Assembly: GCF_001884105.1 (NCBI RefSeq)
Contig: NZ_MACI01000095.1
Span: 62,001 to 126,000, forward strand
Direction: 5' to 3'
DNA: 64,000 bases
Origin: Bacillus luti
GTDB taxonomy: Bacteria > Bacillota > Bacilli > Bacillales > Bacillaceae_G
Shown here: positions 9,266 through 23,955 of the stretch, piece by piece
Layout: every line of letters starts with the position of its first letter
Numbering within the stretch: the first letter of the stretch is position 1
The notes under the pieces: model-generated
Seen by the model: the letters and a program-made list of their open reading frames with translations, nothing else
What the model was told of the DNA's origin: nothing
The model's database searches: none
Translations under genes and position numbers: made by a program

Positions 9266-10558
9266 ATGGAACAAAAGCCAGTGTTAGACGTTAATGAAGT
9301 ACCGAAACCGGGAAAATGGTTATTTTTAAGTATACAACATTTGTTCGCGATGTTTGGATCAACAGTGCTTGTTCCGTTTTTAACAGGATTGAATCCATCA
9401 GTAGCATTAATATCAAGTGGATTAGGAACGTTAGCGTTTCTTCTTATAACGAAAGGTCAAGTACCTGCCTATCTAGGATCATCATTCGCCTTTATCGCAC
9501 CGATTATAACAGCGAAAACAGCAGGTGGACCGGGAGCAGCAATGCTTGGTGGTTTACTTGCAGGACTTGTATACCTGTTAATTTCAATCGGAATTAAGAA
9601 GTCTGGATCAGCGTGGATTATGAAATTACTTCCACCAATCGTAGTCGGTCCGGTTGTAATGGTAATCGGTTTAGCTTTAGCACACACTGCAGTAAATATG
9701 GCGATGAACGGTGCAGATGGCAAGTATAGCTTTACACACTTTTCAGTAGCATTAGTAACATTAGCAATTACAATCATTTGCTCCATATTCGGGAGAGGGT
9801 TCTTCAGTATCATACCAGTTTTACTTGGAATCATCGGAGGTTACATCTTTGCTTACTTCCAAGGGCTAGTTGATTTAAAGCCGGTAGCTGAGGCAAAATG
9901 GTTTGTCATACCAGATTTCACAGTACCATTTGTAACATACACACCAGAGTTTTCATGGAAGATTGTACTCTTAATGGTACCAGTTGCACTCGTAACAATT
10001 TCAGAACATATCGGACATCAAATTGTATTAGGAAATGTTATAAAAAGAGATTTAATTGAAAAACCAGGTTTACACCGTTCAATCTTTGGTGATGGAGTGG
10101 CAACATTGATCGCATCACTAATCGGTGGACCACCGAATACAACGTATGGTGAAAACATCGGTGTGCTAGCAATTACGAGAGCGTACAGTGTATACTTATT
10201 CATCGGTTCAGCAGTGTTCGCAATCACATTCGGATTTATCGGTAAGATTTCTGCACTGATTCATTCGATCCCAACACCAGTTATGGGCGGGGTATCAATC
10301 TTACTATTCGGTGTAATCGCATCAAGCGGATTACGCATGATGGTAGATGATAAAACAGATTTAAGTGACAAACGAAACTTAATGATTGCATCAGTAATAC
10401 TAGTAATCGGTATTGGTGGAGCGGTACTTCACGTAGGGGATTCATTCCAAGTAGAAGGAATGGCGCTTGCAGCGATTGTAGGTGTACTGTTAAATCTACT
10501 ACTACCAGAAACAAAACAAGAAAAACATACAAAACAATCTAAGCAGATTGCTTCATAA
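9266..10558 (+). CDS. pyrP: Uracil permease
   Basis: PyrP is a proton-coupled uracil importer of the NAT/NCS2 family in the cytoplasmic membrane. The start ATG at 9266 lies eight bases after AAGGAGG, giving 430 residues; the frame is open from 9242 but that TTG precedes the ribosome-binding site. About 12 to 14 hydrophobic helices are visible. Family motifs include SSFAFIAPI near residue 72, VALVTISEHIGHQ, and the GGPPNTTYGENIGV signature of nucleobase transporters. It is flanked by attenuators on both sides, so uracil uptake is tied to the pyrimidine pool. Confidence 0.97.
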   Translation: MEQKPVLDVNEVPKPGKWLFLSIQHLFAMFGSTVLVPFLTGLNPSVALISSGLGTLAFLLITKGQVPAYLGSSFAFIAPIITAKTAGGPGAAMLGGLLAGLVYLLISIGIKKSGSAWIMKLLPPIVVGPVVMVIGLALAHTAVNMAMNGADGKYSFTHFSVALVTLAITIICSIFGRGFFSIIPVLLGIIGGYIFAYFQGLVDLKPVAEAKWFVIPDFTVPFVTYTPEFSWKIVLLMVPVALVTISEHIGHQIVLGNVIKRDLIEKPGLHRSIFGDGVATLIASLIGGPPNTTYGENIGVLAITRAYSVYLFIGSAVFAITFGFIGKISALIHSIPTPVMGGVSILLFGVIASSGLRMMVDDKTDLSDKRNLMIASVILVIGIGGAVLHVGDSFQVEGMALAAIVGVLLNLLLPETKQEKHTKQSKQIAS

Positions 10559-10564
10559 AAATAA

Positions 10565-10643
10565 CCTTTTAATTCAGTCCTGTGAGACAGAAAAGGGTGG
10601 CTTCTTCCTTGCACCCTAGTCTTACATGACTAGGGTATTTTTA
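10565..10643 (+). promoter_or_regulatory. PyrR-dependent attenuator 3 (pyrP-pyrB gap)
   Basis: CCTTTT (10565-10570) pairs with AAAAGG (10591-10596) around CAGTCCTGTGAGACAG, the PyrR binding loop. The terminator is ACCCTAGTC (10613-10621) with GACTAGGGT (10628-10636) and ATTTTTAT. This is the most compact of the three attenuators and controls entry into the biosynthetic genes. Confidence 0.92.
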
Positions 10644-10697
10644 TACAAAGGTTGTTATAAATATACAAAAGTGGTAACATAAAAATCAGAAAGATGA

Positions 10698-12887
<2,190 letters not shown>

Positions 12888-12891
<4 letters not shown>

Positions 12892-13985
12892 AAAGACAAC
12901 TTATCTTAGAAGATGGAACAGTATTAATTGGAAAAGGTTTCGGAGGAGAAATCGAAAAGTCAGGTGAGGTTGTATTTACAACAGGAATGACTGGATATCA
13001 AGAAACATTATCTGATCCATCATATTGCGGTCAAATCGTAACATTCACGTACCCATTAATCGGAAACTACGGCATTAACCGTGACGATTTCGAATCGATT
13101 CACCCATCTGTAAATGGTTTAATCGTAAACGAAATTTGTGATCATCCATCAAACTTCCGTAATGAAATTTCGTTAAATGATTACTTAAAAGAAAGAAACA
13201 TCCCGGGATTAGCAGGAATTGATACGAGAAAATTAACGAGAAAAATTCGCCAATACGGTACATTACGCGGACGCCTTTGTAACATGGATGCAGATGTAGA
13301 ATACATCGTGAGCCAATTAAAAGCGACAGTATTTACAGATCACGTGAAACGCGTATCAACGAAAGATCCATACCCAAGTCCAGGACGCGGACACCGAGTT
13401 GTACTTGTAGACTTCGGAATGAAACATGGTATTTTACGAGAATTAAATAAGCGTGACTGTGATGTAATTGTAGTTCCTTACAACACAACAGCAGAAGAAA
13501 TTTTACGCCTTAGTCCAGATGGAATTATGTTAAGTAACGGACCTGGGGATCCAAAAGATGTACCAGAAGCAATTGAAATGTTAAAAGACATTATCGGTAA
13601 AGTTCCTTTATTCGGAATTTGCCTAGGACATCAATTGTTCGCTCTAGCATCTGGTGCGAATACAAGTAAGTTGAAATTCGGTCACCGTGGTTTAAACCAT
13701 CCAGTAAAAAATCTTGCAACTGGAAAAGTAGCAATTACATCTCAAAACCATGGTTACGCAGTAGAAGAAGAATCAGTTGAAAATACAGAGCTTGAAATTA
13801 CACATGTTGCTTTAAATGATGGAACAGTAGAAGGTCTTCGTCATAAGAAGTTCCCAGCATTTACAGTACAATACCATCCAGAAGCTTCAGCAGGACCAGA
13901 AGATGCAAATGATTTATTCGAAGATTTCTTAGCAATGATTGAAAACTTCAAGAAAGAAGGGGAAGAGTTATGCCAAAACGCCTAG
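12888..13985 (+). CDS. pyrAA: Carbamoyl phosphate synthase small subunit (pyrimidine-specific)
   Basis: The glutamine amidotransferase subunit (CarA family) supplies ammonia to PyrAB. From ATG 12888 (AAGGAGA ten bases upstream) the product is 365 residues. The class I triad is visible: the nucleophile C245 in GICLGHQL, and the histidine and glutamate in VQYHPEA. The frame is open further upstream but without a usable ribosome-binding site. It overlaps pyrC by four bases and pyrAB by 16. Its place in the pyr operon marks it as the pyrimidine isozyme rather than an arginine one. Confidence 0.97.
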
Positions 13986-16900
13986 ACATTAACACAATTT
14001 TAGTAATCGGATCAGGACCAATTGTAATTGGGCAAGCAGCGGAGTTTGACTACTCTGGTACACAAGCTTGTCAATCTCTAAGAGAAGAAGGTTACAAAGT
14101 AATCCTTGTTAACTCTAACCCAGCAACAATTATGACAGATACTGCAACGGCAGATAAAGTATATATAGAACCATTAACATTAGAATTCGTAAGCCGTATT
14201 ATTCGTAAAGAACGTCCAGATGCAATCTTACCAACATTAGGTGGTCAAACAGGCTTAAATATGGCTGTTGAACTTGCGAAATCAGGCATACTTGAAGAAT
14301 GCGGAGTGGAAATTTTAGGAACGAAATTATCAGCTATCGAGCAAGCGGAGGATCGCGATTTATTCCGTACATTAATGCAGGATTTAAATGAACCAATTCC
14401 ATCTAGTACGATCATTCATACGCTGGAAGAAGCACATGAATTTGTAAAAGAAATTGGTTATCCAGTTATTGTTCGCCCAGCATTTACAATGGGAGGAACA
14501 GGTGGCGGAATCTGTAGTAATGAAGAAGAACTAATTGAAATCGTATCAGGTGGATTAAAACATAGTCCAGTAACACAATGTTTATTAGAAAAGAGCATTG
14601 CTGGTTGTAAGGAAATTGAATATGAAGTAATGCGTGATTCGAATGATAACGCGATTGTAGTATGTAACATGGAAAACATCGATCCAGTTGGGGTTCACAC
14701 AGGTGATTCTATCGTAGTAGCACCGAGCCAAACATTAAGCGACCGTGAATATCAAATGTTACGAAACACTTCATTAAGAATTATTCGTGCATTAGGAATT
14801 GAAGGTGGATGTAACGTTCAGCTTGCACTTGATCCACATAGCTTCCAATACTATGTAATCGAAGTAAACCCACGTGTAAGTCGTTCATCTGCACTAGCAT
14901 CTAAAGCAACTGGATATCCAATTGCGAAGCTAGCGGCAAAAATTGCAGTCGGTTTAACATTAGATGAAATTATAAATCCAGTAACACAAAAAACATACGC
15001 TTGCTTTGAGCCAGCATTAGACTATGTGGTTTCAAAAATTCCACGTTGGCCATTTGATAAGTTTGAATCAGCAAACAGAACACTTGGTACACAAATGAAG
15101 GCGACTGGTGAAGTTATGTCAATCGGACGTAACTTAGAGCAATCTTTATTAAAAGCGGTTCGTTCTTTAGAGCTTGGCGTTTATCACTTAGAGTTAGATC
15201 ATTTAAAAGAGCTTGATAAAGAGACGATGAAAAAACGCATTATAAAAGCTGATGATGAGCGACTGTTTATTGTAGCAGAAGCAATTCGTCAAGGCGTAAC
15301 GAAAGAAGAAATCAATGATTGGTGTGAAATGGACTTCTTCTTCTTACAAAAAGTTGAAAACATCGTAAACATGGAACGCGAAGTAAAAGAAAATGTAGGA
15401 AATATGGAAGTATTACAATCAGCGAAAGAAATGGGCTTCAGTGATCATTACATCGCCAATGCTTGGAACAAAACAGAGCGTGAAATTTACGATATGCGTA
15501 AAGAAAGCAATATAACTCCTGTTTATAAAATGGTAGATACTTGTGCGGCAGAGTTCGAATCTGCAACACCATATTACTACAGCACATACGGTGACGAGAA
15601 TGAATCGGTTATAACAGATCGTAAGAGTGTGGTTGTACTAGGGTCTGGTCCAATCCGTATCGGTCAAGGTGTTGAGTTTGACTATGCAACAGTTCACTCT
15701 GTATGGGCAATAAAAGAAGCTGGATATGAGGCAATCATTGTTAATAACAACCCAGAAACAGTTTCAACAGACTTCAGTATTTCTGACAAATTATACTTTG
15801 AACCATTAACGATTGAAGATGTAATGCACATTATCGATTTAGAAAAGCCAGAAGGTGTTATCGTTCAGTTCGGTGGACAAACGGCAATTAACTTAGCTGC
15901 TAAATTAGAAGCACATGGTGTGAAAATCTTAGGAACATCACTTGAAGATTTAGACCGTGCGGAAGATCGTGATAAATTCGAAGCTGCTTTAACAAAGCTT
16001 GGTATCCCGCAACCAGTTGGTAAAACAGCAACGACTGTAGAACAAGCGGTAGCAATCGCTGAAGAAATTGGTTACCCAGTATTAGTAAGACCATCTTACG
16101 TACTAGGTGGACGTGCGATGGAAATCGTATATCGTCAAGAAGAACTGCTGCACTACATGAAAAATGCAGTTAAAGTTCATGCAGATCATCCGGTATTAAT
16201 CGACCGTTACATGGTTGGTAAAGAAATTGAAGTAGATGCAATTTCAGATGGTGAGAATGTATTCATTCCAGGTATTATGGAACATATTGAACGCGCTGGA
16301 GTTCACTCTGGTGATTCAATTGGAGTATATCCACCACAAAGTTTATCTGAAAAACTAAAAGAACAAATCATTGAACATACAATTGCACTTGGAAAAGGAT
16401 TAAACATTGTTGGATTACTAAATATCCAGTTTGTAGTATTCAAAGATCAAGTGTACGTAATTGAAGTAAACCCACGTGCGAGCCGTACAGTACCGTTCTT
16501 AAGTAAAATTACAGGCGTACCGATGGCGAATGTTGCAACGAAAGTTATTTTAGGTCAAAACCTAGTAGAACAAGGATACGGAACGGGCTATCACCCAGAA
16601 GAGAAAGAAGTATATGTAAAAGCTCCGGTATTCTCATTTGCGAAACTACGTTCAGTTGATACAACATTAGGACCTGAAATGAAATCAACAGGTGAAGTAA
16701 TGGGTAAAGACTTAACGCTTGAAAAAGCATTATACAAAGGTCTAGTTGCTTCTGGAATTAACATTCCAACGCACGGATCAGTAATCATCACAGTAGCGGA
16801 TAAAGATAAAGAAGAGGCAATGGAAATTGCAAAACGCTTCCACGAAATTGGTTATAACTTATTAGCAACAGCTGGAACAGCACAATCGTTAGCAGAGCAA

Positions 16901-17184
16901 AATATTCCAGTGCAAGTTGTAAACAAAATTGATTCTGAAGACTACAACTTACTTGATATTATCCGTCAAGGAAAAGCACAGTTTGTAATCAATACATTAA
17001 CAAAAGGAAAACAACCAGCGCGTGATGGTTTCCGCATTCGCCGTGAATCAGTAGAAAATGGTGTGGCTTGCTTAACATCACTTGATACAACAAGAGCAAT
17101 CTTACGAGTATTAGAATCTATGACATTCTCAGCTCATTCAATGAAAGAAATTACGCAAACAAAGCGTCACGAGGTGGTACATGC

Positions 17185-17188
<4 letters not shown>
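13970..17188 (+). CDS. pyrAB: Carbamoyl phosphate synthase large subunit (pyrimidine-specific)
   Basis: A 1072-residue CarB-type synthase that uses bicarbonate, ammonia and two ATP. It consists of two homologous ATP-grasp halves (starting at residue 1 and about residue 545, each with a [18 protein letters not shown] opening). A C-terminal allosteric MGS-like domain begins after about residue 930. Carboxylate ligands sit in the VIEVNPR repeats of each half. The length is usual for Bacillus pyrimidine-type CarB. It overlaps pyrAA by 16 bases and pyrK by four. Confidence 0.98.
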
Positions 17189-19587
<2,399 letters not shown>

Positions 19588-19591
<4 letters not shown>

Positions 19592-20220
19592 AAAAAGAAA
19601 TCGCATCGCATTTATTAGAAATTGGAGCAGTATTTTTACAACCGAATGATCCATTCACTTGGTCTTCAGGTATGAAATCACCAATTTATTGTGATAACCG
19701 TTTAACTTTATCTTATCCAAAAGTACGTCAAGCGATTGCAGCTGGATTAGAAGAGTTAATTAAAGAGCACTTCCCAACTGTAGAAGTTATTGCAGGAACA
19801 GCAACTGCTGGTATTGCGCACGCTGCATGGGTAAGCGATCGTATGGATTTACCAATGTGCTACGTACGTAGTAAAGCAAAAGGCCACGGTAAAGGGAATC
19901 AAATCGAAGGAAAAGCTGAAAAAGGTCAAAAAGTAGTAGTAGTAGAAGACTTAATTTCAACTGGCGGTAGTGCAATTACATGTGTAGAAGCACTTCGTGA
20001 AGCTGGCTGTGAAGTATTAGGAATCGTATCAATCTTCACATACGAGTTAGAAGCAGGAAAAGAAAAACTAGAAGCAGCTAACGTAGCATCATATTCTTTA
20101 AGTGATTACAGTGCATTAACTGAAGTTGCAGCAGAAAAAGGTATGATTGGACAAGCTGAAACGAAAAAATTACAAGAGTGGCGTAAAAATCCAGCTAACG
20201 AAGCTTGGATCACAGCGTAA
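19588..20220 (+). CDS. pyrE: Orotate phosphoribosyltransferase
   Basis: PyrE joins orotate to PRPP, forming OMP. From ATG 19588 the product is 210 residues. The PRPP-binding loop [14 protein letters not shown] and the lysine/histidine-rich flexible loop ([12 protein letters not shown]) are clear. The ATGA overlap with pyrF and the strong terminator seven bases after its stop make it the last gene of the pyr operon. Confidence 0.97.
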
Positions 20221-20226
20221 CACGAA

Positions 20227-20260
20227 AAAAGACGACCGCGGGGGAACGTGGTCGTCTTTT
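20227..20260. terminator. Bidirectional terminator between pyrE and the HAD gene
   Basis: AAAAGACGACCGCG and CGTGGTCGTCTTTT form a long stem around GGGGA. The A-run before it and T-run after it allow termination on both strands. It ends the pyr operon and overlaps the stop of the convergent gene. Confidence 0.9.
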
Positions 20261-20933
20261 ATATTATTGTTAAAACTTCATGTAAAGAACATATAGTAGG
20301 AATATCGTACTTGAGTTGCGAGTTATCCCTTAACCATATCCCTTGCATTCCAGCTGCTGTACTACTAATCGCATCAGTCTCTAATCGATCGCCAATATAA
20401 TAGCAATCTTTCATTTCAAGATTCGATTGTAATACGGATCGGTGAAACATTTCAGGGTATGGTTTTGATATACCAAGTTCACTAGAAGTAAATATATATT
20501 TGAAATATTGTAGAATGTTTAGGGCAGTTAATTTTTCGACTTGTTGTTCATAGTCACCATTACTAATGATACCTAATGAGTGCCCCTCTTGCTGCAAGGT
20601 CTGTAATGTATAGTGTACATCTTCAAACGCGGTCCAGTTGTTCTTATATAGTTCTATATATTGCTTGAATTTGTGCTGAGATTCCCAAGGTGATAAGTTT
20701 ACTCCGTATGCTTTAAATAAATGATACATTCGCATCCTTTGTTGTTCTTCAAAAGATAATTCCTTGGATAAAAATTTGTTGAAATATTTCTCGGATAATT
20801 CATGCCATAGCTTCATAGCCTCTAATTCGTTTCCTGAAAAAATATCATTATACTTTTGGAAGAAATGTGAGATACCATTTTTCTCAGCAGTGTCGTAATC
20901 AAGTAAAGTTCCATCAATATCAAAGAAAATCAT
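20259..20933 (-). CDS. HAD-superfamily hydrolase (nucleotidase-like)
   Basis: A 224-residue HAD subfamily IA phosphatase. The nucleophile motif FFDIDGTLLDYD gives D5 and D7, the second motif is IISNGD, and the third/fourth motif is the ISKPYPEMF lysine plus YYIGDRLETDAI. A helical cap of the four-helix type lies between residues 17 and 85. It resembles YjjG/YfnB-type 5'-nucleotidases, and its place beside the pyr operon would suit pyrimidine nucleotide clean-up, but both points are inference. It is followed 22 bases upstream in the same direction by a small membrane protein gene. Confidence 0.82.
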   Translation of the reverse strand: MIFFDIDGTLLDYDTAEKNGISHFFQKYNDIFSGNELEAMKLWHELSEKYFNKFLSKELSFEEQQRMRMYHLFKAYGVNLSPWESQHKFKQYIELYKNNWTAFEDVHYTLQTLQQEGHSLGIISNGDYEQQVEKLTALNILQYFKYIFTSSELGISKPYPEMFHRSVLQSNLEMKDCYYIGDRLETDAISSTAAGMQGIWLRDNSQLKYDIPTICSLHEVLTII

Positions 20934-20955
20934 ATTACAATCTCCTTGCTAACAA

Positions 20956-21210
20956 CTATTTAGCGTTTTCCACAACCTCATATCCTCTCACAAACAATAG
21001 AGTCATGTAAGAAACAATAAATGAGAAGATGCTGTACATACCAACCCAAAAGAAAAATTTGGGAGTAAAGGCGATAACACCTATTATTAAAAAACTAGCA
21101 AACGTTACAAGCGGCATTACGTAATACGTTTTCGTTCTACGTGTTCCAATAACAGAAACGATAAAGATAAGTAATGGACAAATTAATAAGACGAAAATCA
21201 ATTCATTCAT
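20956..21210 (-). CDS. Small membrane protein, DUF2651-like
   Basis: An 84-residue protein made of three hydrophobic segments (about residues 2-22, 30-48 and 52-75) with a positively charged turn GTRRTKTYY after the first. It resembles small Bacillus integral membrane proteins of unknown function (DUF2651 type); this assignment is tentative. The AAAGGGG site upstream of its ATG is good. It lies 22 bases before the HAD gene and is probably cotranscribed with it. No function can be inferred. Confidence 0.65.
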   Translation of the reverse strand: MNELIFVLLICPLLIFIVSVIGTRRTKTYYVMPLVTFASFLIIGVIAFTPKFFFWVGMYSIFSFIVSYMTLLFVRGYEVVENAK

Positions 21211-21345
21211 AGGTATGTCCCCTTTTCTAATTGCAGTAATCTGTTTCTCATAAACGTTTTGAAATAATTACTCTCCTAATATAATTTCGCTAAGTAATAA
21301 CGAATCCCTCTTGAAAACGAGTAATTCATGATGAATTTTACAAGC

Positions 21346-21378
21346 AAAAAACGTAAGCAAGAGAACACTTGCTTATGT
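21346..21378 (-). terminator. Intrinsic terminator of the transporter gene
   Basis: ACGTAAGCAAG (21351-21361) pairs with CTTGCTTATGT (21368-21378) with one G-T pair. Read on the minus strand it is followed by six T residues. Confidence 0.85.
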
Positions 21379-22763
21379 TATAGGATAAACATCGCAACGA
21401 TAGTGGTGACAATTAAACCGATAACAACCGGTAAAAAGTTTCGGCGTGCAAGTTCAAATGGGTCGACTTTACAAATCGCAGCGGCAGGAATAAGTGCCCA
21501 AGGAATTAATGTTCCGCCCCCAGTCCATATGGCAGCGATTTGTCCGAGTGCTGTTAAGGTAGCTGTTCCATGCCCAAGTGCTGTTCCGAAAAGATTGGCA
21601 ATCGATCCAGCAAGTGATATACCGGAAAAGCCAGATCCATCTAAGCCTGTTATGACACCAACAATAGTTAAAGTTCCCGCCGATACATATTGATTTAAAG
21701 GAACAGTTTGAGATAAGGCGATTCCTAAGTCATTAATGATGCCGTGTGAACCTTTCGGTAAATAGTCTCCAATAATTTTTATAAAGCCACTATCCCCTAA
21801 ATAAAAAAGTGCAGCAATTGGAATAACTGGACCGAAAATTTTAAATCCAAATTGGAGCCCTTCTATAAAATAATCGGTCGTTTTATTTAGTCCCTTACCT
21901 TTGTAGGCGATGAGAGAAATGATGATGATCATAATAACAGTCGTCCCGCCGATAAGTGCAGTGGCATCGCTTCCTTGTAGTTTAAATTGAATCATGCAAA
22001 GGATATCAAGGATATAGACGATAGGGATACATATAGCGAGCCATTTCTTTATGCGAGGAGATAATAAAATAGTAGTTTTAGATGATTCAGTTGATGAAAC
22101 AGAGTCTTGTAACGATAGTCCAGTATGAAATTCTTTTCGCAAGAAGAAAAAAGCGACGGAAGTTGTAACAACGCCCATAACGATAACGAGGGGAACACTT
22201 GCAGATACGACGCTGGAAACAGGGAGACCAGCAGCATCCGCTGTTAATTTCGGAGCGCCCTGAATAACGAAGTCGCCTGACAAGGCGATGCCGTGTCCAA
22301 ATAAGTTCATAGCAATGGCAACACCAATTGGCGGAAGACCGACGCGTACAGCGACTGGTAATAAAATAGCTCCCATTAAAGCGACAGCTGGAGAAGGCCA
22401 AAAGAAGAAAGAAATTGTCATCATTAAAAGACCGATAATCCAGTAGGCGAGGGTAGGGGTACGAATCATTTTTGTAAATGGTGAAATCATCGTATCATTT
22501 ATGCCGGTATGAACGAGTAGGTTACTCATGGATACGATAATGGAGATGATTAATATAGTTGGTAATAGCTCAGTAATGGCGTAAATGAAACTTTGGAAAA
22601 TCCCGCTAATGGCAAGAGGGATAGAACTTGTTGCAGTTAATGCTAATAAAAAGATAAAAACGATACAAATAATCGTCGTATCTTTCCTGAGAATAAAGAA
22701 GGTAATAATAGTGAGTAAACAAAGAACATAGAGAGCGTGTAATAGCGTTAATTCAACTCCCAT
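21378..22763 (-). CDS. Predicted ion-coupled transporter (IT-superfamily-like)
   Basis: The frame is open to 22892, but the ATG at 22763 has an AAAGGATG site seven bases upstream and begins a normal membrane protein of 461 residues. Eleven to twelve hydrophobic helices are visible. Two internally similar polar, glycine-rich re-entrant-looking segments, around GHGIALSGDFVIQGAP and GSIANLFGTALGHGTATL, recall GntP, DcuC and citrate/H+ symporters of the ion transporter superfamily. The substrate is unknown; a carboxylate is a guess. It has its own terminator and lies among genes of unrelated function. Confidence 0.65.
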   Translation of the reverse strand: MGVELTLLHALYVLCLLTIITFFILRKDTTIICIVFIFLLALTATSSIPLAISGIFQSFIYAITELLPTILIISIIVSMSNLLVHTGINDTMISPFTKMIRTPTLAYWIIGLLMMTISFFFWPSPAVALMGAILLPVAVRVGLPPIGVAIAMNLFGHGIALSGDFVIQGAPKLTADAAGLPVSSVVSASVPLVIVMGVVTTSVAFFFLRKEFHTGLSLQDSVSSTESSKTTILLSPRIKKWLAICIPIVYILDILCMIQFKLQGSDATALIGGTTVIMIIIISLIAYKGKGLNKTTDYFIEGLQFGFKIFGPVIPIAALFYLGDSGFIKIIGDYLPKGSHGIINDLGIALSQTVPLNQYVSAGTLTIVGVITGLDGSGFSGISLAGSIANLFGTALGHGTATLTALGQIAAIWTGGGTLIPWALIPAAAICKVDPFELARRNFLPVVIGLIVTTIVAMFIL

Positions 22764-22945
22764 AACAGTCACATCCTTTAGGCATTCGTGTAGTGTATTG
22801 TATGAAAGCAATGAAAGTATGTGAGTATAGGGAAAAGAAAAAAATGAAATTTCATGTACTGTAATGGTAAGGAATAAAAATGGATGATACAATACAATTA
22901 ATCCTAAAAATGGAATTTAAAGAGAAGTAGAATGGGGGAGTACGA

Positions 22946-23314
22946 ATGAAAGAGAAAATAGGCTATTATGGTATGCTCGTTTGTTTACTATTATCAGTTA
23001 TTTCAGGGCAATTTCTTAAAAGTGAATGGGTACCCGTTATATTATGTATAGGAGTATTGATTTTTGCACCTATGTATCGCTGGGATGAATGGAAAGCGTA
23101 TAGCCGAAAAAAGAAAATTGTTTTCAGCATCGAGTTTGTCATTATAATTAGCACGATACCGTTTTTGTTATTGAGAGGAAATGAGATAATAGATGAAATT
23201 GTAATGTTTCAAGGGTGGTTATTTATTGCGAAATTGCTATATTTAATATGCATTTTAATGTTGGTAGCGGTAGTCACTAAAACAGTAAACGAAAAGCTAT
23301 TCGTTAATGAATAA
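22946..23314 (+). CDS. Small integral membrane protein of unknown function
   Basis: A 122-residue protein with four hydrophobic segments (about residues 6-25, 29-42, 56-75 and 90-110). The first pair is followed by the charged stretch RWDEWKAYSRKKK on the likely cytoplasmic side. The ATG follows TGGGGGAG. It is the only plus-strand gene in the accessory stretch and is closed by a bidirectional terminator. I recognise no family. Confidence 0.7.
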   Translation: MKEKIGYYGMLVCLLLSVISGQFLKSEWVPVILCIGVLIFAPMYRWDEWKAYSRKKKIVFSIEFVIIISTIPFLLLRGNEIIDEIVMFQGWLFIAKLLYLICILMLVAVVTKTVNEKLFVNE

Positions 23315-23315
23315 A

Positions 23316-23347
23316 AGAAAATGCCACCTTATTCGGTGGCATTTTCT
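23316..23347. terminator. Bidirectional terminator
   Basis: AGAAAATGCCACC (23316-23328) and GGTGGCATTTTCT (23335-23347) form a perfect 13-base-pair stem with A- and T-rich ends. It serves both the plus-strand membrane protein gene and the convergent DinB-like gene, whose stop codon it touches. Confidence 0.9.
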
Positions 23348-23871
23348 CATTTTACTGCATGAGCTTTTTGCATCTTTTTAATTAAACGAATTTGTCCGCG
23401 ATGATTGATTTCATCTTCAAAAACGTGAAACCACTTAAAATAGTTATTTGCTGGTTTGTCATACCAAAAGTCTGTCGTTTTAAATAACCATTCATCAGGT
23501 AACGATTGAAAAGTCTCGATGGTTTTGGAACGTACTTCTTGTAATGTATTTATGTAAAATTCAATAGCGTTTCCTTTTATTTTCTCACGTCCAAGATCAC
23601 CTAACTCAATACCAGGTAACCAACGTTCTAATTCAGCCTCCGTTGGTTCACGGTCTTCAAAAGTATGAATCTGGTAGTAAAATTCAATAGCGGCCATATG
23701 GTACAATAACATACCAATAGAATTTGCTTCCTCATCATATAAATAATCCAGTTCTTCAACTGTTAAGTCTTCCACTGCTTGCATCGTTGTGTAACGAGCG
23801 TAATTCATCATGGAAACAAGTTTTGAAAATTCAGGCTGTAAACCATCTATTTTATCAATTACAAAATTCAA
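23347..23871 (-). CDS. DinB/YfiT-like four-helix-bundle protein (DUF664 type)
   Basis: A 174-residue protein with the DinB-like fold pattern: four helices with metal-ligand-type histidines in MLLYHMAAIEFYY (near residue 59) and EINHRGQIRLIK near the C-terminus. Members are putative metal-dependent transferases, some using bacillithiol or mycothiol. B. cereus relatives make bacillithiol, so that is a reasonable but unproven suggestion. The ATG at 23871 follows GAGGGGG. A TTTACA-18-TAGAAT promoter lies just upstream on the minus strand. Confidence 0.8.
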   Translation of the reverse strand: MNFVIDKIDGLQPEFSKLVSMMNYARYTTMQAVEDLTVEELDYLYDEEANSIGMLLYHMAAIEFYYQIHTFEDREPTEAELERWLPGIELGDLGREKIKGNAIEFYINTLQEVRSKTIETFQSLPDEWLFKTTDFWYDKPANNYFKWFHVFEDEINHRGQIRLIKKMQKAHAVK

Positions 23872-23912
23872 TTAAAATTCCCCCTCTTTTAAACAAATAC
23901 TCCAGATAAGGG

Positions 23913-23942
23913 ATTCTATATGTAAAGAAAAAATCCTGTAAA
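23913..23942 (-). promoter_or_regulatory. Candidate sigma-A promoter of the DinB-like gene
   Basis: On the minus strand TTTACA (23942-23937) and TAGAAT (23918-23913) are separated by 18 bases, ending about 40 bases before the start codon. Both hexamers match 5 of 6 consensus positions. Confidence 0.5.
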
Positions 23943-23955
23943 AAATTTGATAATA

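Noticed and set aside
21328-21693. Plus-strand open frame of 121 codons opposite the transporter gene
   Set aside because: It lies antisense to a clear membrane protein with no ribosome-binding site; its composition is the shadow of the opposite frame.
22764-22892. N-terminal extension of the transporter to 22892
   Set aside because: The extra 43 residues have no family-like character, and the ATG at 22763 has a strong ribosome-binding site.
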